Assembly (NCBI GenBank): GCA_023391285.1 | Contig: JAEWBF010000095.1 | Span: 1 to 25,531, forward strand | From: Verrucomicrobiota bacterium | Lineage (GTDB): Bacteria; Verrucomicrobiota; Verrucomicrobiia; Opitutales; Opitutaceae | Reading direction: 5' to 3' | Length of the DNA stretch: 25,531 bases | In this document: positions 7,456 to 14,199 of the stretch, in pieces | Numbering within the stretch: position 1 is the first letter of the stretch | Layout of the letters: every line of letters begins with the position of its first letter | The notes under the pieces: model-generated | Seen by the model: the letters and a program-made list of their open reading frames with translations, nothing else | The model's database searches: none | Told to the model about the DNA's origin: nothing | Made by a program: the position numbers and the translations under genes

Positions 7456-7947
7456 TCATTGCCACTGCTTCAATTCGGCCGCCGGCTGGCCCTGACACGC
7501 CACGCCGTGCTCGCCCTCGCCCCGATGCTGACACACCGCGCAAAACGCATCCACTTCCCGCCGCGCGAGCGTCCTTACGACGTAGTATAGCTCTCCCAAC
7601 GCCGCATCCCGCTCCTCCGGATCGATCGGAAGATGCGCCGCTTGCTCGAGCACCAGCGCCTCCAACAGCGCCTGCTCGCCCGCCAGAAAAAACGCCAGCA
7701 ACGGACTGCGCCCGCACGGACAAACCGGCCGAGCCGTCCCTCGCCCGCCCGCATGCTCCGCGCGTTTTCGCACCGTCGGATCGCGCAATAACGTGAAGAT
7801 CTGATCGAGCGCCCACTCGATCAGATGCACCAGTGCATCCGGCGATGCCAACGGACTGGTCACCCGTTCGGTCCGCAACAGCGTATCCCACCGCGCGTGA
7901 ATGGCGAATCGTCGGGCACAGAGGCTGTCGAGTAGACTCTCCTGCAC
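7456..7947 (-). CDS. Cys-rich protein of unknown function next to cbb3 cluster
   Basis: This is a 163-residue soluble, largely helical protein that I do not recognise. It has six cysteines, arranged as a CPCG pair (Cys76, Cys78), a CAVC pair (Cys136, Cys139) followed by QHRGEGEH, plus Cys10 and Cys151. The CxC and CxxC-His pattern suggests binding of a metal, iron-sulfur cluster or haem, but that is inference. A helical central stretch, SPLLAFFLAGEQALLEALV (81-99), lies between the Cys pairs. The GTG at 7947 follows a weak AAGG. It diverges from the CcoS-like gene that starts the cbb3 oxidase cluster, so it shares that promoter region and could act in oxidase regulation or assembly. It is convergent with the AraC gene, with the hairpin repeat between. 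Confidence 0.65.
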   Translation of the reverse strand: MQESLLDSLCARRFAIHARWDTLLRTERVTSPLASPDALVHLIEWALDQIFTLLRDPTVRKRAEHAGGRGTARPVCPCGRSPLLAFFLAGEQALLEALVLEQAAHLPIDPEERDAALGELYYVVRTLARREVDAFCAVCQHRGEGEHGVACQGQPAAELKQWQ

Positions 7948-8141
7948 GCCGCAACCTTACCCGACAATCGCTGGCGCTGCACCGCATGCCTTGCCCAAGC
8001 GTGCGCGTCTTTTGGTGGGCAACCGCTGCGCATCCAGCGCACCCGCCACGACAATAAACGCACAGCCCTTGGCAACGCGTGCGGAGCGACGCCCTCCCCC
8101 TCCGCATAGACTGCTCACACGCAGAAAAAGCACACCTTCCC

Positions 8142-8315
8142 ATGTCGGTCATTCCACTCACGCTCACCATCAGTCTCTGCCTCGTTTTCACGTTCATCGT
8201 GTTTTTCGTCCGTGAAAACGGCCGCCGCTTCAGCAGCGCCGAACGCGAGTCCCTCCTCCCGCTCAATGAGGAGAAGCCGCACCTCGCCCCCCGCTCCACC
8301 GGCCCGCGCAACTAA
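8142..8315 (+). CDS. ccoS: CcoS-like small membrane protein
   Basis: This 57-residue protein has one membrane segment (about 4-23) followed by a charged tail with ENGRRFSSAERESLLPL. It is the first gene of the cbb3 cluster, ahead of ccoNO. Its size and topology match CcoS, a maturation factor needed for cofactor insertion into cbb3 oxidases, but the cytoplasmic tail lacks the usual short acidic GQFDDL-type motif, so the name rests mostly on position and size. The 194-bp gap to the divergent Cys-rich gene must hold the cluster promoter; I saw no clear FNR-type TTGAT-N4-ATCAA box there. Confidence 0.55.
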   Translation: MSVIPLTLTISLCLVFTFIVFFVRENGRRFSSAERESLLPLNEEKPHLAPRSTGPRN

Positions 8316-8342
8316 GCCGCGCCCCTTCTCCGCTTCACTCCT

Positions 8343-8375
8343 GCTCTGGGCTCTAGGCTCTCAGCTCTCGGCTCC
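8343..8375 (+). repeat. Heptamer quasi-tandem repeat (GCTCTNN type)
   Basis: Four 7-bp units in perfect register (GCTCTGG, GCTCTAG, GCTCTCA, GCTCTCG) plus a partial fifth (GCTCC). The tract ends 13 bp before the ccoNO start codon. Confidence 0.8.
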
Positions 8376-8388
8376 ATTTTCCCGACCC

Positions 8389-10710
8389 ATGTCCGCGCAA
8401 AAAATCACCATCGAGTATAACGACAAAATCGTCCGACAGTTCCTCTACGCCACCGTCCTGTGGGGTGCCGTCGGCATGCTGGTCGGCGTCTTCGTCGCCT
8501 CGCAGCTCAATTTCTGGCGGCTCAACTTCGATCTGCCGTGGCTCACGTTCGGACGCCTCCGGCCGCTCCACACCAACGCGGTGATTTTCGCCTTCGTCGG
8601 CAACATGATGTTCGCCGGCATCTACTACTCCACGCAGCGGCTCGTGAAAGCGCGCCTCGCGTCCGACTTCCTCTCCTCGCTCCATTTCTGGGGCTGGCAG
8701 GCCATCATCCTCGCCGCCGCCATCACTCTCCCCCTCGGCTTCAGCCGCGGCAAGGAATACGCCGAACTCATCTGGCCCATCAACGTCGCCGTGGCGTTCA
8801 TCTGGGTCGTCTTTGCGGTCAACTTCTTCTGGACCCTCGCCCGCCGCCACGAAAAGGCGCTCTACGTCGCCATCTGGTTCTACATCGCGACGATCATCAC
8901 CGTGGCGATGCTCTACATCGTCAACCATCTCTCCATCCCGACGTCCCTCCTCCATTCGTATCCAGTTTTTGGAGGCGTCCAGGACGCCCTCGTCCAGTGG
9001 TGGTATGGCCACAACGCCGTCGCGTTCTTCCTCACCACGCCGATCCTCGGCATCATGTATTACTTCGTGCCGAAGGCGGCCGAACGTCCGGTGTATTCCT
9101 ACCGGCTTTCGATCGTTCACTTCTGGTCACTCGTCTTCCTCTACATCTGGGCCGGCCCTCACCATCTCCTTAATACTTCGCTCCCCGGCTGGCTGCAGAA
9201 TCTCGGCATGACGTTCTCCCTCATGCTCTGGGCCCCGTCCTGGGGTGGCATGATCAACGGCCTCCTCACGCTCCGCGGCGCCTGGCACAAGCTCCGCACC
9301 GACCCGGTCCTCAAGTTCTTCGCCGCCGCCATCACGTTCTACGGCATGGCCACGTTCGAAGGTCCGCTCCTCTCGATCAAATCCGTCAACGCCCTCGGCC
9401 ACTACACCGACTGGATCATCGGCCACGTTCACGCCGGCGCGCTCGGTTGGAATGGCTTCATGGCCGCCGGCATGATCTACTGGCTCGTCCCGCGCCTCTG
9501 GAACAAGCCGCTCCACTCCACCTCGCTCGCCAATCTTCACTTCTGGCTCGGGACCGTCGGCATCCTTTTCTACGTCGCCGCCATGTGGACCAGCGGCATC
9601 ACGCAGGGCCTCATGCTCAACGCCACCACCGAGGGCGGCACCGTCCTGGCGTATCCAAACTTTGTCGACACGCTCAACACCATCCGCCCGATGATGCTGA
9701 TGCGCGTGATCGGCGGCGGGATGTATCTCGTCGGCTGGTTCCTCCTCGCCTGGAATCTCTGGCAGACCCTCCGCGGCGCCCAGCCCGTCAACGGGACCGT
9801 CGAGGTCTTCCCCGAGCCTGCCCGCGCCGACGAACGTCTCGGCTTCCGCGGCACCTGGTTCAACGCCCCCACGCTGTTCTGCCTGCTCGGCGTCGGCTTC
9901 GGCACCATGTGGATGCTCGGCAGCGACTTGATCAGCGTGCTCGGTCTCGTCGGCGCCATCGCCTGCTTCATCGCCGGCTACGCGCTCTTCACGTCGCGCG
10001 GCAAGCTCTGGACCGATTGGTATGAGAAACTCCTCCTGAACGCCCTGCCGTTCACCGTCCTCACCTTCATCGCCGTCGCCGCCGGCGGTCTGATCCAGAT
10101 CGTTCCGACCGTCGCCATCGAGCGCGCGCAAAACGTCGAGGACCGTATCCAGCACGTCTATACGCCGCTCGAGCTCGCCGGCCGCGACATCTATGTCCGC
10201 GAGGGCTGCTACAACTGCCACTCGCAGATGATCCGCACGCTCGTGCCCGATGTCCTCCGCTACGGCGAATACTCCCGCCTCGGCGAGTCGATCTACGACT
10301 TCCCCTACCAGTGGGGTTCCAAGCGCACCGGTCCCGATCTCGCGCGCGTCGGCGGCAAGTATCCAAATATCTGGCACCTCCGCCACATGGAGGACCCGCG
10401 TTCGACCTCCGCCGGCTCCAACATGCCGTCCTATCCGTGGCTGTTGCAAAACAACACCGACGTCGCCGCGCTCCCCTCCAAGATCAACGTCCAGCGCACG
10501 CTCGGCGTCCCCTACGGCCCGCTCAGCCCGCAGCAGATCTTCGATCAGGTGAACGAACAGTCGAAGGCCATCGCCAAGGACCTCCGCGCCGCCGGCGCCT
10601 ACGTCGCGCCCGAAAAGGAGATCATCGCCCTGACCGCCTACCTCCAGGCCCTCGGCAAATCCCAACCCGTCCAAAAGGTCGCCACCGCGAACGCCGTCGC
10701 CACCCAGTGA
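8389..10710 (+). CDS. ccoNO: cbb3 cytochrome c oxidase, fused subunits I and II (CcoNO)
   Basis: This 773-residue protein joins the two core subunits of the cbb3 oxygen reductase in one chain. The CcoN part (about 1-465) is a 12-helix haem-copper subunit: His61 and His346/His348 (GHVHAG) are haem ligands, His208 (WYGHN) and His258/His259 (GPHH) bind CuB, and Tyr252 is the candidate crosslinked tyrosine. A linker and extra membrane segments (about 490-580) lead into the CcoO part with one c-type haem site, Cys607-x2-Cys610-His611, and axial Met680 (NMPSYPW). CcoN and CcoO are usually separate genes. The ATG at 8389 starts the conserved N-terminus; open frame upstream is repeat DNA. It carries out proton-pumping oxygen reduction with electrons entering through the c haems. 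Confidence 0.96.
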   Translation: MSAQKITIEYNDKIVRQFLYATVLWGAVGMLVGVFVASQLNFWRLNFDLPWLTFGRLRPLHTNAVIFAFVGNMMFAGIYYSTQRLVKARLASDFLSSLHFWGWQAIILAAAITLPLGFSRGKEYAELIWPINVAVAFIWVVFAVNFFWTLARRHEKALYVAIWFYIATIITVAMLYIVNHLSIPTSLLHSYPVFGGVQDALVQWWYGHNAVAFFLTTPILGIMYYFVPKAAERPVYSYRLSIVHFWSLVFLYIWAGPHHLLNTSLPGWLQNLGMTFSLMLWAPSWGGMINGLLTLRGAWHKLRTDPVLKFFAAAITFYGMATFEGPLLSIKSVNALGHYTDWIIGHVHAGALGWNGFMAAGMIYWLVPRLWNKPLHSTSLANLHFWLGTVGILFYVAAMWTSGITQGLMLNATTEGGTVLAYPNFVDTLNTIRPMMLMRVIGGGMYLVGWFLLAWNLWQTLRGAQPVNGTVEVFPEPARADERLGFRGTWFNAPTLFCLLGVGFGTMWMLGSDLISVLGLVGAIACFIAGYALFTSRGKLWTDWYEKLLLNALPFTVLTFIAVAAGGLIQIVPTVAIERAQNVEDRIQHVYTPLELAGRDIYVREGCYNCHSQMIRTLVPDVLRYGEYSRLGESIYDFPYQWGSKRTGPDLARVGGKYPNIWHLRHMEDPRSTSAGSNMPSYPWLLQNNTDVAALPSKINVQRTLGVPYGPLSPQQIFDQVNEQSKAIAKDLRAAGAYVAPEKEIIALTAYLQALGKSQPVQKVATANAVATQ

Positions 10711-10716
10711 AGCCTT

Positions 10717-10798
10717 CGTGCTCCTGCTCGTAATCGTGCTCGTGCTCTAAAACTAACCGTCCGCCTTCACAAACTCATCGATCACGATCACGAGCACG
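10717..10798. repeat. Hexamer repeat with inverted partner (CGTGCT/CGTAAT type)
   Basis: Five 6-bp units (CGTGCT, CCTGCT, CGTAAT, CGTGCT, CGTGCT) run from 10717 to 10746. About 30 bp later, 10776-10798 carries the reverse complement type (TCACGA, TCACGA, GCACG). The two arms could fold into a long imperfect hairpin just after ccoNO. A similar unit lies at 19953. Confidence 0.75.
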
Positions 10799-10876
10799 CT
10801 CTCAGCTCTCTCAACTCTCATCTCTCAACTCTCAACTTTCCCCCTCATCTCTCAACTTTCCCCCTCAACTCTCAAC
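10797..10876 (+). repeat. Heptamer quasi-tandem repeat (CTCTCAA type)
   Basis: About 80 bp of CTCTCAA-like units with CTTTCCC variants, including a near-exact 20-bp internal duplication, ending three bases before the ccoQ start codon. The same unit is found inside dtd at 21001. Confidence 0.8.
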
Positions 10877-10878
10877 TG

Positions 10879-11034
10879 ATGTTCAAGCGCCTCCTCCTCG
10901 AGCAAAGCTTCGCACTCTGTCTCACGATCGCGTTCGTCACCGCGTCTTCGATTTTCGGCGCCTTCGTGTGGCGCGCGCTCCGCATGAGCCGCGCTCAGTC
11001 CGACCGCTTCGCCAGCCTTCCTTTCGAAAAGTAA
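10879..11034 (+). CDS. ccoQ: CcoQ-like small cbb3 oxidase subunit
   Basis: This 51-residue protein begins MFKRLLLEQSFALC, has one membrane segment (about 10-33) and a short positively charged tail. It sits exactly between ccoNO and ccoP, the usual ccoQ position, and its size fits CcoQ/FixQ, a small subunit that stabilises the interaction of CcoP with the core. The sequence is poorly conserved in this family, so naming depends on context. The ATG follows directly on the heptamer tract without a visible Shine-Dalgarno sequence. It ends 7 bp before ccoP. Confidence 0.75.
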   Translation: MFKRLLLEQSFALCLTIAFVTASSIFGAFVWRALRMSRAQSDRFASLPFEK

Positions 11035-11041
11035 TCTCCTC

Positions 11042-11614
11042 ATGGCCACTCCCAAGCCTCAACCGCCTTCCGAAGATCCGATCCGTCCACACGTGTTCGA
11101 CGGCATTCAGGAATACGACAAACGCATGCCCAATTGGTGGCTCTTCACGTTCTACGCCACCATCGTCTTCTGGGTCGGCTACTGGTTCTACTACGAACAC
11201 GCGGACGGTCCGTCCAACACCGCCGTCCTCGAACAACAGCTCGCGCAAATCGAGGCCGCCAAGCTCGCCGCCGCGCCCGCCGTCGACGACGAAAGCCTCT
11301 GGAAGATGAGCCGCAATCCCGTCTTCGTCGACGCCGGCAAGGCCACCTACGCCGCCACTTGCGCCAGCTGCCACGCCGAGAAACTCACCGGCGGCATCGG
11401 ACCCAACCTCGTCGACAATCTTTGGATACACGGCGGCACTCCGTCCGAAACCTACAAGACCGTTTCCGAGGGCGTGCTCATCAAAGGCATGCCTGCCTGG
11501 GGCCCCGTCCTCGGTCCGAAAAAGGTCTCCGAGATCGTCGCCTACATCATGAGCCATCACCAGGAAAACGATTCCATCGAAAAACAGGACACCTGGGTCC
11601 CGCCCACCTCCTAA
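11042..11614 (+). CDS. ccoP: cbb3 cytochrome c oxidase subunit III, mono-haem CcoP
   Basis: This 190-residue protein has the typical CcoP N-terminus (HVFDGIQEYDKRMPNWW, residues 17-33), one membrane helix (about 33-51), an Ala-rich linker and a single cytochrome c domain. That domain has one haem site, Cys107-x2-Cys110-His111, and the axial candidate Met150 (KGMPAWG). Standard CcoP has two haem-binding CxxCH motifs and is about 300 residues, so this form is shortened and mono-haem. It receives electrons from soluble or membrane cytochrome c and passes them to the CcoO haem. The ATG at 11042 is 7 bp after ccoQ and the two are surely co-transcribed. Confidence 0.93.
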   Translation: MATPKPQPPSEDPIRPHVFDGIQEYDKRMPNWWLFTFYATIVFWVGYWFYYEHADGPSNTAVLEQQLAQIEAAKLAAAPAVDDESLWKMSRNPVFVDAGKATYAATCASCHAEKLTGGIGPNLVDNLWIHGGTPSETYKTVSEGVLIKGMPAWGPVLGPKKVSEIVAYIMSHHQENDSIEKQDTWVPPTS

Positions 11615-11683
11615 TCTCTCATTTCAAAACCACACCGCACCCACCACCCGCACTCGATCTCCTTCGACGCCTCGAATCCGAAG

Positions 11684-11720
11684 TCCCCTCTCAAGAGGGG
11701 TGCCCGAAGGGCGGGGTGTG
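11684..11720. repeat. Double-hairpin intergenic repeat (AGAGGGGTGCCC type)
   Basis: A 7-bp stem CCCCTCT/AGAGGGG (11685-11691 with 11694-11700) is followed at once by a second small hairpin GCCC-GAA-GGGC (11702-11712) and GGGGTGTGT. It lies between ccoP and ccoG. The sequence closely resembles an interspersed repeat I have seen in many unrelated bacterial genomes; that recollection is not backed by a search. Confidence 0.6.
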
Positions 11721-11746
11721 TCAGTCAGGTGTGCCAGCCGCAGCTC

Positions 11747-13294
11747 ATGCCCACCACCCTTCCCACTCCCGTCCCCCCAAAAAACGATTCGCCCACCGCG
11801 ACGCGTTACACCTACCGCCACCCGAAACTCGCGTCCACGCCCACTCCGAATCGCGACTCCGTCACCACCATCCGCGCCGACGGTTCGCGCCCGTTTCTGT
11901 ATCCGGCCGACACGCACGGTCGCTTCACCCGCGCCCGTCGCTGGTCCGCTCTTGGCCTCATCGCCTTCTATCTTTCGCTGCCTTGGATTCAGATCGGCGG
12001 CTACCCCGCGGCCTTCTTCGACATCGCCGGCGGACGTTTTCACCTCTTCGGCCTCACGCTCGCCTTTCAGGATCTCTGGCTCCTTTTCTTCGTCATCACC
12101 GGGCTCGGTTTCACGCTGTTCTTCATAACCGCCCTGCTCGGACGCGTCTGGTGCGGCTGGGCCTGCCCCCACACCGTCTTCCTCGATCACGTCTATCGAC
12201 GCATCGAACGCCTCATCGAAGGCGATTCGGTCAAACGCCGCGCCCTCGCCGCCGCCCCGCTCTCCTTCACGAAGATCGCCAAACGCACGATCAAGCACGG
12301 GCTCTACGTCCTCGTTTCCGCCGTCATCGCCCACCTCTTCCTCGCCTACTTCGTTTCGCTTCCAGAAGTCTGGTCGATGATCCGCTCCGCGCCCGCCGAA
12401 CACTGGAGCGCCTTCGGTTTCATGGCCATCTCGACGGGCATTCTCTATTTCAACTTCGCCTGGTTTCGCGAACAGCTCTGCATTGTCATCTGCCCCTACG
12501 GCCGCATTCAGTCCGCGCTCATCGACGACCACTCCATGGTCGTCGGCTACGACACCGCCCGCGGTGAACCTAGAGGCAAACCCCGTCCCGCCACCAAAAG
12601 CGACCTCACCGCCTTCGTGGGCCTGCCCGCCGAAGCCTCGGCGAAGGCGGGGGACTGCATCGACTGCCACCGTTGCGTCACCGTCTGCCCCACCGGCATC
12701 GACATCCGCCAAGGTCTCCAACTCGAGTGCATCGGCTGCACCGCGTGCATCGACGCCTGCGACGACGTGATGACCCGCCTCAACCGCCCCCGCGGACTCA
12801 TCCGCTACGACTCCCAAAACGCCTTCGCCGGCAAACCCACCCGCTGGTTCCGCCCGCGCACCATCGTTTACGGCATTCTCCTCCTGATTGGCGCCGCCGT
12901 CGCCACGTGGGCGCTCTCCACCGTCAAACCCGCCGCCTTCAACATCACGCGCATCACCGGCGCGCCCTACATCGTCGACGCCGACGCCGTTCGGAATCAG
13001 TTCCTCGTCCGCATCGTCAACAAACGCACCGAACCGCAGCAGTTCACGCTCCGCGTCCAGCACGACGCCGCGATTCGCCAAACCGGCTTCTCCAGCGCCG
13101 TCGAAGTTCCGTCGCTCGGCGAAGTCGTCCAACCGCTCGTCCTCCGGCAACCCCGCGACACCTACGACGGCCCTTTCCACTTCGAAGTCCAGGTCTCCAA
13201 CACCGCCGGCGAATTCACCCTCCAACGCGAAATCGAATTCCTCGGCCCCGACCCCCGCCTTCTCCGCGAAGAAGAACAGGAACAATCCCAATGA
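11747..13294 (+). CDS. ccoG: Cytochrome c oxidase accessory protein CcoG (FixG/RdxA)
   Basis: This 515-residue membrane iron-sulfur protein has an N-terminal helix near 67-83 and several further membrane segments. WCGWACPHTVFLD (135-147) and CIVICPYGRIQS (245-256) are typical. Two 4Fe-4S motifs follow: Cys304-x2-Cys307-x2-Cys310-x3-Cys314-Pro and Cys328-x2-Cys331-x2-Cys334-x3-Cys338. The C-terminal periplasmic part (about 395-515) matches the Ig-like FixG domain. CcoG acts as a cupric reductase that supplies Cu(I) to cbb3 assembly. The ATG at 11747 is chosen because upstream frame is repeat DNA. The stretch LPAEASAKAG before the first cluster is encoded by a hairpin repeat (12627-12650). Its TGA overlaps the next ATG in ATGA. 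Confidence 0.94.
   Translation: MPTTLPTPVPPKNDSPTATRYTYRHPKLASTPTPNRDSVTTIRADGSRPFLYPADTHGRFTRARRWSALGLIAFYLSLPWIQIGGYPAAFFDIAGGRFHLFGLTLAFQDLWLLFFVITGLGFTLFFITALLGRVWCGWACPHTVFLDHVYRRIERLIEGDSVKRRALAAAPLSFTKIAKRTIKHGLYVLVSAVIAHLFLAYFVSLPEVWSMIRSAPAEHWSAFGFMAISTGILYFNFAWFREQLCIVICPYGRIQSALIDDHSMVVGYDTARGEPRGKPRPATKSDLTAFVGLPAEASAKAGDCIDCHRCVTVCPTGIDIRQGLQLECIGCTACIDACDDVMTRLNRPRGLIRYDSQNAFAGKPTRWFRPRTIVYGILLLIGAAVATWALSTVKPAAFNITRITGAPYIVDADAVRNQFLVRIVNKRTEPQQFTLRVQHDAAIRQTGFSSAVEVPSLGEVVQPLVLRQPRDTYDGPFHFEVQVSNTAGEFTLQREIEFLGPDPRLLREEEQEQSQ
12627..12650. repeat. Hairpin repeat inside ccoG
   Basis: CCGCC-GAA-GCC and GGC-GAA-GGCGG form an imperfect inverted repeat around a TC loop. It encodes PAEASAKA just ahead of the first iron-sulfur motif of CcoG. 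It resembles interspersed hairpin repeats of other genomes (from memory), now part of a coding sequence. Confidence 0.5.
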
Positions 13295-13458
13295 ACCCCT
13301 CCCTCGCGAACTCTTCTCCCGCCCGCAAAAAGCCGCGCCTCCTCCTCTGGGTCGTCCTCGCTTTCCTGATACAAGCCGCCGCCTGGACCGCCTGGTTCAC
13401 CATCGCCGCCCACAACAAAGTCGCCGAAATCCCCCTCACCACCAACAACACCCGCTGA
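13291..13458 (+). CDS. Small single-helix membrane protein in the CcoH position
   Basis: This 55-residue protein has a basic N-terminus (SSPARKKPR), one membrane segment (about 17-41) and a short polar tail. It overlaps ccoG by 4 bp (ATGA), so it is translationally coupled. In most cbb3 clusters this place is taken by CcoH/FixH, a protein of about 150 residues with one helix and a periplasmic domain; only the helix is present here. I cannot show homology to CcoH. It may be a reduced CcoH or an unrelated oxidase peptide. Confidence 0.65.
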   Translation: MNPSLANSSPARKKPRLLLWVVLAFLIQAAAWTAWFTIAAHNKVAEIPLTTNNTR

Positions 13459-13462
13459 CCCC

Positions 13463-13497
13463 AAAATCGAAAATCCAAACTCGAAAATCGAAAATTC
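13463..13497 (+). repeat. Heptamer quasi-tandem repeat (AAAATCG type)
   Basis: Five 7-bp units in perfect register (AAAATCG, AAAATCC, AAACTCG, AAAATCG, AAAATTC) fill the 42-bp gap before the GTG start at 13501. Confidence 0.85.
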
Positions 13498-13500
13498 CTC

Positions 13501-14196
13501 GTGGACCTCGCCGCCATCAACTCCCCCGCCGCCGCCTTCGTTGCCGGTCTCGTCACGAGCCTGCATTGCGCCGGCATGTGCGGACCGCTCGCATGCGCGA
13601 TCATGCCCGTCCGCGCCGAGCAAGGCGACGCCTCCATCGTCAGCACCACCTATCACCTCACCCGGCTCACCAGTTACACGCTCCTCGGCGCACTCGCCGG
13701 CGGGGTCGGCGCGTTGCCTCTCACCTTCGTCTCCCGCTCCGCGCTGCAATGGACGCCCTGGGTCCTCGTCGCGTTCTTCGTCGCGATGGCGTTTCGCCTC
13801 GACCGCCACATTCCCAAACCCGCTTTCCTCGCTCGCTTCACCTTCCGCCTGAACCTCTGGGCCCGTAACCGCTCTCGCGTCCACGCCGCCGCCGCGCTCG
13901 GTTTCGCCACGCCGCTGCTTCCGTGCGGCCCGCTCTACTTCGTCATCGCCCTCGCGCTCGTCTCCGGTTCTTCGATACGCGGCATCGAGTTCATGCTCGC
14001 GTTCGGCCTCGGCACCGTGCCGCTCCTCTGGCTCGCCCAATCCCAATTTCACTGGGTCCGCCGCAAACTCTCTCCGCTCTGGCTCAACCGCACGCGCCTC
14101 GCCCTCGCGCTCGTCACCGCCTTCACGCTGAGCTGGCGTCTGCGCGCCACCCTCGGCTTCGACGGCCCCGATCCTTCCACCTTCCTCTGCCACTGA
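13501..14196 (+). CDS. SafE/DsbD_2-like membrane protein of cbb3 cluster
   Basis: This 231-residue membrane protein has about six hydrophobic segments and the signature HCAGMCGP (His22, Cys23, Cys27) in the first, with Cys32 close by, and a matching PLLPCGPLYF (Cys142) in the middle. Annotations of this family read sulfite exporter TauE/SafE or cytochrome c biogenesis transmembrane (DsbD_2) protein. Members that lie next to ccoI are thought to handle copper or thiol redox for oxidase assembly; transport of sulfite is unlikely here. Start GTG at 13501 gives the family's N-terminus directly after the heptamer tract. It ends 3 bp before ccoI. Confidence 0.85.
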   Translation: MDLAAINSPAAAFVAGLVTSLHCAGMCGPLACAIMPVRAEQGDASIVSTTYHLTRLTSYTLLGALAGGVGALPLTFVSRSALQWTPWVLVAFFVAMAFRLDRHIPKPAFLARFTFRLNLWARNRSRVHAAAALGFATPLLPCGPLYFVIALALVSGSSIRGIEFMLAFGLGTVPLLWLAQSQFHWVRRKLSPLWLNRTRLALALVTAFTLSWRLRATLGFDGPDPSTFLCH

Positions 14197-14199
14197 GCC

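Noticed and set aside
7948..8141. Search for an FNR/ANR-type box upstream of the cbb3 cluster.
   Set aside because: No TTGAT-N4-ATCAA-like sequence is present, and no promoter pair with normal spacing could be supported.
8951..8990. A GGAGGCGTCC-AGGACGCC inverted repeat inside ccoNO that looks like the GGAG-hairpin family.
   Set aside because: The encoded residues (VFGGVQDALVQWW) are conserved in CcoN, so this is native coding sequence and not an inserted repeat.
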